Assembly: GCA_946404705.1 (NCBI GenBank)
Contig: CAMJES010000137.1
Coordinates: 1 to 6,192, forward strand
Direction: 5' to 3'
DNA: 6,192 nucleotides
Source: an uncultured Ruminococcus sp.
Lineage (GTDB): Bacteria > Bacillota > Clostridia > Oscillospirales > Ruminococcaceae
The translations under genes and the position numbers were made by a program. This document shows, piece after piece, positions 1-5,738 of this stretch. How positions within the stretch are numbered: position 1 is the stretch's first letter; every line of letters starts with the position of its first letter. The notes beneath the pieces were generated by a model. The model worked only from the letters and a program-made list of their open reading frames with translations, was not told the origin of the DNA and did not search any database.

Positions 1-24
1 TTTATTCGGCTGTCCTTTAGGCAT
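1..24 (-). CDS. Transposase OrfA, N-terminal eight codons only
   Basis: An ATG on the minus strand at 24-22 opens a frame reading MPKGQPNK that runs off the left edge. A G-rich ribosome site (AAAGGGGG, complement of 32-39) stands 7 bases before it, which supports this start. In IS3-family elements the first frame encodes a small DNA-binding protein that is fused to the DDE integrase OrfB by programmed -1 frameshifting; none of that is visible here. With only eight residues the identification depends on context: it sits just inside an IS-like terminus and behind a promoter. It is truncated by the window edge, not by mutation. Confidence 0.5.
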
Positions 25-26
25 AA

Positions 27-101
27 AAATGCCCCCTTTCGTTAGTTTCAATATCGGTATATTTTTATTATACCACATTGTCTAACAAAAGGGGAGCATT
101 T
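27..101. repeat. Inverted repeat flanking the IS promoter
   Basis: The arms at 27-45 and 82-101 are near-perfect reverse complements: AAATGC, a C-run, TTT and GTTAG, against CTAAC, AAAAGGGG and GCATTT. They differ by one mismatch and one extra base. The inner arm covers the transposase ribosome site, the outer arm is the IS terminus, and the promoter -10 lies between them. Only transcripts entering from outside the element would carry both arms. Confidence 0.65.
67..75 (-). promoter_or_regulatory. Extended -10 promoter of the IS transposase
   Basis: The minus strand reads TGGTATAAT, a perfect TATAAT with a TG extension. No good -35 is seen 16-18 bases upstream, so the extended -10 would have to carry recognition. 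Transcription would start near position 60, giving a short leader before the start codon at 24. Confidence 0.5.
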
Positions 102-103
102 CA

Positions 104-279
104 GAATGAGAACGGGATATTTTTCCAATCACCTAGCGGTGTTGGGGTGGTTTGTACGTGCTATAAAAATGGAGGAAAAGAAGGGATAATACTTCTGCTT
201 GAAGAGATAACACTCTCCTGATGATGAGTGTGCAAAGATATTGAGAGAGCCGTTTGCGTTTGTTGTGCCTCATAAATAA
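104..279 (+). pseudogene. 3' remnant of an IS-interrupted, frameshifted gene
   Basis: Immediately outside the IS end, one frame reads NENGIFFQSPSGVGVV and continues through CYKNGGKEG and IILLLEEITLS to a TGA at 219-221. The next frame picks up without a gap as SPDDECAKILREPFAFVVPHK, ending at the TAA at 277-279. Joining them needs a single one-base shift near 214-219. A hairpin terminator begins 12 bases after that stop, as expected behind a true gene end. No start codon with a ribosome site is visible, consistent with the 5' part being lost to or beyond the IS. I do not recognise the protein. Chance open frames in a short stretch remain a real alternative. Confidence 0.35.
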
Positions 280-291
280 ACAAAATCAACC

Positions 292-332
292 AAACCGTTT
301 CCGAAAAAAGAAAATCCATCGGAAACGGTTTT
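292..332 (+). terminator. Hairpin terminator behind the left remnant
   Basis: AAACCGTTTCCG (292-303) and CGGAAACGGTTT (320-331) form a perfect 12-bp stem around a 16-base A-rich loop. Its 3' arm ends in TTTT, so the U-tract is short and partly inside the stem. It separates the upstream remnant from the promoter that begins two bases later, insulating the five-gene operon. Confidence 0.6.
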
Positions 333-333
333 A

Positions 334-362
334 TTGACTGTAAACAAGATCAGCGGTATAAT
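334..362 (+). promoter_or_regulatory. Sigma-70 promoter of the five-gene operon
   Basis: TTGACT (334-339) and TATAAT (357-362) are separated by exactly 17 bases, matching consensus at 11 of 12 positions. Transcription should start near 369, giving a leader of about 35 bases to the ATG at 404. Its position directly after a terminator supports a real transcription unit start. Confidence 0.8.
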
Positions 363-403
363 AAAACCAAGCTCAGAGCAAAAAACAAAAAGGAGGACGA
401 AAA

Positions 404-1732
404 ATGACTAACGATGAGATCATGCAGTTGTATGCCGGCTATGATGAAGATGATGACGACTGCGGTCTTGACGAGTTTCTGGATAGGCTTGACGATGAAT
501 ACGAAACCTTTGAAGAGCGTTTGAAACGGTATGATATCACCTTGGTCGAGCTTCGGCGGAAGTATGCGGAGTTCTCCGAATGGTACGGGAAAATGACCGA
601 GCGGATTGGCACGGAATGCGGTCAGAAGGCTATCGTTTGCAGGGCGCTTTGCAGATATATCCGCAATAACGGCTTTGATGATGATATTATTCGATTCTGG
701 TGCGTTTGCGCAAGCGAATACTATGACTACATCTTCCCCGACGGTTACGACAAGGACGAGCAGAGCATTCTGTACAACTTCCTTGCTCTTGAAAGCGACA
801 TTGAGGACTTTATCTACCGCATAAAAAACGAGGAAGCGGTCAAAAAGGAATTCCGCAGTTTACGGGAAAATATCGGCTTCGTTGACGAGCCTTTGGCGGA
901 AATTGATTTTCGTAGGCTTTATCACGAATTCTCGTTCCGTTTCGACATCAAAGGGTCGGAGCTTGAAGCGAATCTTGAAAAGGTGACCTCGGATATATGC
1001 CGTTCGCCGCAGCTGTACAAAGTTGCTCCGCTTGTTTACTACGGCGTTATCATGCGGCAGACACGGAAAATGACCGATGCAAAAGACTATGAACCGAATT
1101 ATCGTGCAGTATTTGAAACACGGGTGCGCTGCATTGACAAGGACAACGGCAAAAACATTTCCGTTATGCAGTCGCATATTGAAATGTACGTTTTCTTCAA
1201 GCAGTTTTTGGAGGGGCAGTTTGACGAGTATTTCTGCGATATGGGATTTTCGGTTATGAGCAACATTTCGCAATGCGGTCTTTTCCCAATCTACGGGATA
1301 ATTCGTCCGCTGTTCTGTCAGCTTCGTGACGAAAGCTTTACGGCGTTCCCGAACGGATATTATGATAACCCCGTTGCTGTCGGTGCGGACGTTCATCGGG
1401 GTGATATTTCGGATTACGAATACTATGATGAAAAGCTTCCGCCGAAGTTCAGGCTGCTTGGAAAGATACGTCCGTATATTGCGGAGAATGAACGCTTTTC
1501 ACAAGAATATCTTGACCTTGTTGTAAAAAATGAAACGGATAAATGTATGCCCGTTGTGTTGAGCATTTTCAACGGAGCAGGTGTTGAGAGCCGCTTTATC
1601 AAGCCCGATCTTATGGACGTAGTTTATGCGGTCATCATAGACGAATTGCAGAAGCATATCAGCAGCAGCGTTCAGACTGAACTGCTTGAAATGTTAGGTG
1701 CTTTTATGAAAGGAGATGCACAATATGAGTGA
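404..1732 (+). CDS. Acidic 442-aa protein of unknown function, first gene of operon
   Basis: I do not recognise this protein. The start is well supported: AGGAGG at 391-396 lies 7 bases before the ATG. The first ~40 residues are strongly acidic (YDEDDDD at 13-19, then LDEFLDRLDDE), followed by a charged, probably helical or coiled segment to about residue 70. The rest is a mixed helical-looking soluble protein rich in Tyr, Phe and Asp with scattered cysteines; there is no signal peptide, no clear membrane helix, and no P-loop or other catalytic motif that I can see. Its stop overlaps the next gene by eight bases, implying coupled translation. The acidic N-terminus resembles that of the LRAT-domain neighbour, which may mean a shared partner or localisation. 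As the promoter-proximal gene it may be a core or adaptor component; that is inference. Confidence 0.85.
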   Translation: MTNDEIMQLYAGYDEDDDDCGLDEFLDRLDDEYETFEERLKRYDITLVELRRKYAEFSEWYGKMTERIGTECGQKAIVCRALCRYIRNNGFDDDIIRFWCVCASEYYDYIFPDGYDKDEQSILYNFLALESDIEDFIYRIKNEEAVKKEFRSLRENIGFVDEPLAEIDFRRLYHEFSFRFDIKGSELEANLEKVTSDICRSPQLYKVAPLVYYGVIMRQTRKMTDAKDYEPNYRAVFETRVRCIDKDNGKNISVMQSHIEMYVFFKQFLEGQFDEYFCDMGFSVMSNISQCGLFPIYGIIRPLFCQLRDESFTAFPNGYYDNPVAVGADVHRGDISDYEYYDEKLPPKFRLLGKIRPYIAENERFSQEYLDLVVKNETDKCMPVVLSIFNGAGVESRFIKPDLMDVVYAVIIDELQKHISSSVQTELLEMLGAFMKGDAQYE

Positions 1733-2423
1733 TTACGACGATTATGATGCTTATGACGAATACGATGAATATGACGAAGAGTGTGAGGACAGCTATGACG
1801 AAGAAGAAAGCTTGAGCGATATTCTTGAAGAATCGAGCCGAAGCTGGAACGAGATGTTCGCCGAGTTCAGACAGGAATTTGCGGAGCTTTTTGAAGAGTA
1901 TGACGAAATGAGCGAAGAATACGGCGACCTTGCCGAGAATGACCCCGAGCTTATGAAGGAAGAGATAGCAATGCAGAACGTAAAGCTGTTTGCAGGTATG
2001 CTTATCAATGCAGGCACTTCGATCGGGAACTTTTTGAGTGCGTCCGCAAAATTTTCAAGCGGAGAGCTTCCTGCGGTTCATCTGCACAATGAGAGCGAAA
2101 AGCAGGTGGAGGATACCTACAAGGCAGGCGAGCATCTGCGAATTGAACGGGGCGTTTACACTCACCACGGCATTTATGTGGGCGGAGGAAAGGTCATACA
2201 CTATTCGCAGGGCTATGACAGCGTTCCCGAAATTCGGGAGGTCAGCTTCAAGGAGTTTGCAGGCATTAGCAAGGTCGATATCGTTCCCGAGAGGGACAGT
2301 CCGCTGCGCTTTTCAGCCGATGAAGCCGTAAAAAGGGCGTACTCCCGACTTGGGGAGAGGAACTACAATCTTGTGTATAACAACTGCGAGAATTTTGTGC
2401 GGTGGTGCAGGGCAGGATGCTAA
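1725..2423 (+). CDS. LRAT-domain (NlpC/P60 superfamily) protein with acidic tail
   Basis: The C-terminal ~100 residues of this 232-aa protein carry the LRAT signature. THHGIYVGGG (146-155) supplies His147, VIHY supplies His159 twelve residues later, and NCENFVRWCRAG (220-231) supplies the nucleophile Cys221. This matches the His-His-Cys arrangement and 12-residue His spacing of HRASLS/PLAAT enzymes, which use a thioester intermediate in phospholipase or acyltransferase reactions; bacterial members can also be peptidases or amidases. The N-terminus (1-30) is a run of Tyr-Asp-Glu repeats, followed by an acidic probable coiled coil (about 30-80) and a weakly hydrophobic stretch (88-108). There is no signal peptide, so it probably acts in the cytosol or at the inner membrane face. 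I chose ATG 1725 because AGGAG at 1711-1715 is 9 bases away; the in-frame ATG at 1716 abuts the ribosome site. The substrate is unknown. Confidence 0.85.
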   Translation: MSDYDDYDAYDEYDEYDEECEDSYDEEESLSDILEESSRSWNEMFAEFRQEFAELFEEYDEMSEEYGDLAENDPELMKEEIAMQNVKLFAGMLINAGTSIGNFLSASAKFSSGELPAVHLHNESEKQVEDTYKAGEHLRIERGVYTHHGIYVGGGKVIHYSQGYDSVPEIREVSFKEFAGISKVDIVPERDSPLRFSADEAVKRAYSRLGERNYNLVYNNCENFVRWCRAGC

Positions 2424-2434
2424 AAGTATAATAT

Positions 2435-2483
2435 CATAGGTATAGAAAAATGTTTCAGCATAGGTATACTTCAAAACTATACC
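2435..2483. promoter_or_regulatory. GGTATA repeat cluster before the first GTPase gene
   Basis: The 100-base gap between the LRAT and GTPase genes holds CATAGGTATA twice in direct orientation (2435-2444 and 2459-2468, 24 bases apart) and one inverted copy, CTATACC (2477-2483). The inverted copy can pair with either direct copy. A weak -10 (TATATT, 2491-2496) follows, without a convincing -35. This could be an operator or an internal RNA hairpin that tunes expression of the downstream genes; it could also be chance in AT-rich spacer. Confidence 0.35.
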
Positions 2484-2523
2484 AAAACAGTATATTACAA
2501 ACATAAAACGGAGGTAAAAAGCT

Positions 2524-3540
2524 ATGGAAAACTACAATTCAAACACATCGTTCTTTGAAAAAATGGAGAGCGACATTTCAAAAATCGAGGACGAGGGCAT
2601 CAGAAAGCAGCTTATTAAAAATCTGCTTATGATAAAGGATAAGAAGATAAACATTCTTATCACGGGCGCAACGGGTTCGGGCAAAAGCTCCACTATCAAC
2701 GCACTTTTCAATGCGGAAGTCGCAAAGGTAGGCTCGGGCGCAGACCCCGAAACGCAGGACATAACCAAATATGAGCTTGACAATCTTATCCTTTGGGACA
2801 GCCCGGGACTTGGTGACGGAAAAGAGGCAGACATTCGCCACTCCAAGAACATTATCCGCAAGCTGAACGAGCTTGACAGCAACGGTGCGCCCGTAATCGA
2901 CCTTGTGCTTGTTATTCTTGACGGCAGCACAAGGGATTACGGAACGTCCTACGAGCTTATCAACAAGGTAATTATTCCGAACATGGGCAAGGGCAAGGAG
3001 AAACGTATCCTTATTGCAATAAATCAGGCGGACGTTGCGATGAAGGGACGCTACTGGAACTATGAAAAGAACTGTCCCGAGCCGCAGCTTGAAGCGTTCC
3101 TTGCGGAGAAGGCGCAGTCGGTAAAGAACCGTATTTTTGAGGCAACGGGAGTAAACATAATGCCGATTTGTTACAGCGCAGGCTATAAGGAGGAAGGTAT
3201 GCCGCAGGGCAAGCCGTACAATCTTACGAAGCTTTTGATGTTCATTGTGAAGTACACTCCTGCGGAAAAGCGTCTTGCATATTTTGACAATATCAACAAG
3301 GACAATTCTATGTGGGAAAGCGACGACGGACTGGAGGATTACAAGGAAGAGGTGCGCTCGTCCTTCAAGGAGAGCTTTATGGAGTGCGTAACGGGCGGCT
3401 CGGAGATAGGTGCGGAAATAGGCTCCATATTCGGACACGGCGGCGAAGTTATAGGCAAGGTAGTAGGCGGAGTTATCGGCGGCGTTGTGGGCGTTATCGG
3501 CGGTATTTTCAGCGGAATAGGCTCTCTGTTCGGACTTTGA
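2524..3540 (+). CDS. Era/HSR1-type GTPase with C-terminal glycine-zipper tail
   Basis: This 338-aa protein has the TRAFAC GTPase motifs in order: P-loop GATGSGKSS (48-56), a possible switch I Thr in DPETQDIT (74-81), DSPGLGD (92-98), NQAD (167-170, replacing the usual NKxD), and CYSAGY (216-221) as the G5 region. It resembles the uncharacterised YfjP/YkfA/YeeP group of small GTPases rather than the housekeeping Era or Der. Residues 1-40 are a charged helical lead-in. After the G domain come an acidic linker (about 265-285) and a hydrophobic Gly-rich tail, 291-338, with repeated GxxxG spacing, likely to insert into or associate with membrane. GGAGGT at 2510-2515, 8 bases before the ATG, fixes the start. 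It is followed by a clear paralogue. The role is unknown; membrane recruitment on GTP binding is inference. Confidence 0.85.
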   Translation: MENYNSNTSFFEKMESDISKIEDEGIRKQLIKNLLMIKDKKINILITGATGSGKSSTINALFNAEVAKVGSGADPETQDITKYELDNLILWDSPGLGDGKEADIRHSKNIIRKLNELDSNGAPVIDLVLVILDGSTRDYGTSYELINKVIIPNMGKGKEKRILIAINQADVAMKGRYWNYEKNCPEPQLEAFLAEKAQSVKNRIFEATGVNIMPICYSAGYKEEGMPQGKPYNLTKLLMFIVKYTPAEKRLAYFDNINKDNSMWESDDGLEDYKEEVRSSFKESFMECVTGGSEIGAEIGSIFGHGGEVIGKVVGGVIGGVVGVIGGIFSGIGSLFGL

Positions 3541-3547
3541 TGTGAAA

Positions 3548-4237
3548 ATGGACTATTCATATTATCGTGCCGAGGAGTTTGACAGATGCACCGACCGTTT
3601 GGGTGTAACTCCGTTGGACATACTTTTCGCAGGTGCTACGGGTGCAGGAAAATCGACCACGCTCAATGCTCTGCTTGGCGGTGGGAAAGCCATTGTCGGC
3701 AAGGGTACAGACCCCGAAACGGTTGAAGTTTCTTACTACAAATTCGGTGAAAATGTTCGCTTCTGGGACACGCCGGGGTTAGGCGACAGTCCCGAAAAAG
3801 ACAAGCGGCATATTGAAAAGCTTGATGCAATACTATCGGAGCGATACGGTCAAGCAAACAAATTCGGTTTTATTGATATGGCGGTGGTGATAATTGACGG
3901 TTCCGTAAGGGATATGAACACGGCGGTTGGGGTTATTGAGCTTTTGAAAAAGCATCTTGACGATGACAGGATAATTATTGCGGTAAATCAGGCTGATTTT
4001 GCTATGAAGGGCTTACACTTTGATTATGAAAAAAATCAGCCTGACGAAACGCTTGCGGAGTTTTTAAACAACAAGGCTCAATCGGTTCGGCGCAGGCTTT
4101 CCGAGAGCGTTGGCGGAAAAATCAATTTGCCCGTTTGTTATTCTGCGGAGTATGGGTACAATATTACGGGGCTGATCGATATGATTATTGAGAATTTGCC
4201 TGAAAAAAGGCGTACTAAATCAAGGAAAAGAGGTTAA
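3548..4237 (+). CDS. Second Era/HSR1-type GTPase, paralogue without the tail
   Basis: This 229-aa protein has the same G motifs as its upstream neighbour: GATGAGKST (29-37), DTPGLGD (74-80), NQAD (147-150) and CYSAEY (197-202). Flanking blocks such as ADxAMKG, DYEKN or NYEKN, and KAQSV are shared, so the two genes arose by duplication. It lacks the glycine-zipper extension and ends soon after the G domain in a basic KRRTKSRKR segment (220-228), which could contact membrane lipid or nucleic acid. The start is uncertain: GTG 3542 and ATG 3548 are both in frame, neither has a strong ribosome site, and the upstream stop is only 1 or 7 bases away, so translation probably depends on reinitiation after the first GTPase. 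I prefer the ATG. It may form a heterodimer with the tailed paralogue; that is inference. Confidence 0.85.
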   Translation: MDYSYYRAEEFDRCTDRLGVTPLDILFAGATGAGKSTTLNALLGGGKAIVGKGTDPETVEVSYYKFGENVRFWDTPGLGDSPEKDKRHIEKLDAILSERYGQANKFGFIDMAVVIIDGSVRDMNTAVGVIELLKKHLDDDRIIIAVNQADFAMKGLHFDYEKNQPDETLAEFLNNKAQSVRRRLSESVGGKINLPVCYSAEYGYNITGLIDMIIENLPEKRRTKSRKRG

Positions 4238-4241
4238 AGCT

Positions 4242-4778
4242 ATGAATGAAAAGATAAATGGTGAATGGATACTTCGTTCTTCCGAGCCGCTGCCGAACGA
4301 GCTTGAAAAGCTCAAGAGGGTGTACATAATTTTTGCGGTGTGCTTGGTTGTTGGTTTTATTTTCGGCATACAGTTTTTGATCACAATAGGCGCAATGGGG
4401 CTTGCCTTGTGGTTTATGTTTGACTGTATGTGGTCAAAGACGAAGCTGCTTGAACTCCGAAATGAGCGGTTTCGTTTTGTTTCGGACGTCAGCAGCGAGG
4501 AATTGTTTGAAAAACTGCAGTCGGCGCTGATTTCAAGATACGGTGCAAGTATGCGGATAGAAAAGTATGGTGTTGGCTCGGAGGGCGTTGTCGGGGTTAC
4601 TTATGACAACATTATCTACGAGATATACATCAATAACGACTCGACATTCAGGATTCGCTGGGGAAAATCCCTCGGAAGGGCGATGGCTCCGTCTGTGAGT
4701 TACAGCGATTATAAAAAAGCTATTGTTGCTATGGGGATGATCGGGTATGAGATACAGAAGGCGTTTGGGGTGAAGTGA
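4242..4778 (+). CDS. Small membrane protein with two transmembrane helices, unknown function
   Basis: This 178-aa protein begins with a short hydrophilic stretch. Two hydrophobic segments follow (about 27-42 and 44-62), separated only by a Gly/Gln-containing turn, so they form a probable membrane hairpin. The remaining ~115 residues look like a soluble mixed alpha/beta domain (SSEELFEKLQSALISRYG, then YEIYINNDSTFRIRWGK). I recognise no family. The start at 4242 is chosen because an AAGAGG ribosome site (around 4228-4233) is 8 bases upstream and it lies 4 bases after the GTPase stop; a longer frame from 4188 would overlap the GTPase gene by 50 bases without a ribosome site. As last gene before the terminator it may be the membrane anchor or effector for the cytosolic GTPases. 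That role is inferred from context only. Confidence 0.8.
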   Translation: MNEKINGEWILRSSEPLPNELEKLKRVYIIFAVCLVVGFIFGIQFLITIGAMGLALWFMFDCMWSKTKLLELRNERFRFVSDVSSEELFEKLQSALISRYGASMRIEKYGVGSEGVVGVTYDNIIYEIYINNDSTFRIRWGKSLGRAMAPSVSYSDYKKAIVAMGMIGYEIQKAFGVK

Positions 4779-4787
4779 TACATAATG

Positions 4788-4832
4788 CAACAGCCGAGGA
4801 CTTGGTTTGTCCTCGGCTGTTGGTGTTTTTTT
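4788..4832 (+). terminator. Strong intrinsic terminator of the five-gene operon
   Basis: A perfect 14-bp GC-containing stem (4788-4801 paired with 4809-4822, core CAGCCGAGGAC) with a 7-base loop is followed by a 7-T run at 4826-4832. It starts ten bases after the stop of the membrane-protein gene and cleanly ends the operon. Confidence 0.93.
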
Positions 4833-4986
4833 GAAGAAAGATTCTTCCGACAATTCCATTGATTCTGTTGACAAAATAGACTTAGTGGCTTATAATGGAA
4901 ACAATGATACTGCTGATTCCATGTATAAGGATAACTTTGATGTTGTGTTCATGATCGATGAGATCAACTATAGCAATTATGGGTAA
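4831..4986 (+). pseudogene. Headless 3' gene fragment at the edge of the AT-rich block
   Basis: An open frame runs without interruption from the terminator T-run to the TAA at 4984-4986. It reads LKKDSSDNSIDSVDKIDLVA, then YNGNNDTADS, then MYKDNFDVVFMIDEINYSNYG. It is rich in Asp and Asn and looks like the C-terminal end of a larger acidic protein. There is no ribosome site for the possible TTG start at 4831, which lies inside the terminator T-run, so I read it as a truncated remnant whose 5' part was lost at this junction. A strong promoter motif lies within it. I do not recognise the family. Alternatively it is an untranslated leader that happens to be open. Confidence 0.4.
4868..4896 (+). 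promoter_or_regulatory. Perfect-consensus sigma-70 promoter
   Basis: TTGACA (4868-4873) and TATAAT (4891-4896) are exactly 17 bases apart, a 12 of 12 match to consensus. The expected start near 4903 would give a leader of about 110 bases to the ATG at 5014. It would drive the 75-aa gene and the lipoprotein gene independently of the upstream operon, which is terminated at 4832. Confidence 0.75.
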
Positions 4987-5013
4987 AGTAAAAGATTATA
5001 GGGGTTATTATAT

Positions 5014-5241
5014 ATGAAACTGTTAACGGACATTAATACTGAAAATGATATTGATGTTGACAAGCAGGTTATGATTTGTTCTGTTGATTTTTCCGATAAT
5101 GTGGAAATGTATAACGCATTAAAGAATACTGCTAATATAGAAAGTGTATTTTATAATGAAGAAATTGTTAAATACGGTATTTTTGATGATAATAATACAA
5201 TTCTTTGGCTTGTTTGGTATAGAGAGGGATTTGTAAAATGA
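5014..5241 (+). CDS. Small 75-aa protein of unknown function
   Basis: A compact acidic protein (MKLLTDINTENDIDVDKQVM at the start, ILWLVWYREGFVK at the end) with no signal peptide and no confident membrane helix. AGGGG at 5000-5004 lies 9 bases before the ATG. The stop codon overlaps the start of the lipoprotein gene as ATGA, so the two are translationally coupled and should be made together from the promoter at 4868-4896. Base composition is much more AT-rich than the five-gene operon, suggesting separate ancestry. I do not recognise the family. Small size, acidity and position behind a truncated gene end would suit an immunity-type protein, but nothing in the sequence proves that. Confidence 0.7.
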   Translation: MKLLTDINTENDIDVDKQVMICSVDFSDNVEMYNALKNTANIESVFYNEEIVKYGIFDDNNTILWLVWYREGFVK

Positions 5242-5738
5242 AATTGAAAATTATTATTATTGCATTATGCTTATTTTTAACAGGATGTGACACATCGTAT
5301 TTTTTTCAAGAAGAGAATTTTCATTCACAAGAAACAGAAGCAAATTTAATTTTAGATAAGTTATTAATTGCTTTAGAAAATAAGAATAATAATGAAATAA
5401 AAAATCTTTTCGCAAACGATTTAATTAATAGTTCTAATACATTAGATGATGAAATACAAAAAATGATTGATTATTTTGAAGGATCAATAAAGTCATACAA
5501 AGAAATAGGTACTGTAGCTGGAGAAGTTTCATACGAAAATGGAAGAGTCACTTTTTCACGCATTGGAAATGCATTGTCTGATGAAATTATTACTGATAAT
5601 TATACATATCAAATTTCTTTTGCGGCAATATTGGTGAATGAAAATAATAACGCAAGCGAAGGAATATGGCGAATTTGGATTGGTAAAAATGAGAGTGATT
5701 ATTTAATTGTTGGTTCTCCAGATGGTAGTCGGATATAA
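5238..5738 (+). CDS. Lipoprotein, DUF5104-like
   Basis: This 166-aa protein starts with a classic lipoprotein signal: MKLK, a hydrophobic run of Ile, Ala and Leu, and the lipobox LTGC with Cys17 as the predicted lipidated residue. The mature part should therefore be anchored on the outer face of the cytoplasmic membrane. The mature domain begins with an amphipathic helix (ILDKLLIALENKNNNEIKNL), then a DDEIQKMIDYFEGSIKSY block, followed by beta-rich sequence ending GIWRIWIGK. This helix-plus-sheet order, with its 'alone or with neighbours' cone-like (NTF2-like) look, fits my memory of DUF5104 lipoproteins of Clostridia; the domain has no established function. AGAGGG at 5223-5228 lies 9 bases before the ATG, inside the 75-aa gene. 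Composition is AT-rich and Asn-rich like its partner gene. Confidence 0.8.
   Translation: MKLKIIIIALCLFLTGCDTSYFFQEENFHSQETEANLILDKLLIALENKNNNEIKNLFANDLINSSNTLDDEIQKMIDYFEGSIKSYKEIGTVAGEVSYENGRVTFSRIGNALSDEIITDNYTYQISFAAILVNENNNASEGIWRIWIGKNESDYLIVGSPDGSRI

Larger units (their letters stand above)
1..103 (-). mobile_element. End of an IS3-family-like insertion sequence (partial)
   Basis: Read on the minus strand, the element begins at position 103 with TGAAATGCTCCCC, so it has the 5'-TG terminus typical of IS3-family ends. Inside this end lie, in order, an extended -10 promoter, a GGGGG ribosome site and the first codons of an open frame starting MPKGQPNK, which resembles the start of an IS3-type OrfA (helix-turn-helix subunit). 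The rest of the element, its other end and any target duplication lie outside the window, so the family call rests only on terminus, layout and the eight residues. Another IS family with a similar left end is possible. Confidence 0.6.

Noticed and set aside
860..1396. Minus-strand open frame of 178 codons inside the 442-aa gene
   Set aside because: No ribosome site or promoter context, and it lies opposite a well-started operon gene.
1716..1724. Upstream ATG for the LRAT gene
   Set aside because: It directly abuts the AGGAG site, leaving no spacing; the ATG at 1725 has ideal 9-base spacing.
2427..2432. TATAAT just after the LRAT stop codon as a promoter for the GTPase gene
   Set aside because: No acceptable -35 at 16-18 bases upstream inside the coding sequence; AT-rich spacer explains the match.
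2578..3438. Long minus-strand open frame (286 codons) opposite the first GTPase gene
   Set aside because: The plus strand has all GTPase motifs, a ribosome site and a clear paralogue; the minus frame has no recognisable domain and is a codon-bias shadow.
3542..3547. GTG start for the second GTPase
   Set aside because: Possible, but the ATG six bases later is equally placed for coupled reinitiation and is the stronger codon; left as an alternative.
4188..4241. Extended start for the membrane-protein gene
   Set aside because: It would overlap the GTPase gene by 50 bases without a ribosome site; ATG 4242 has one.
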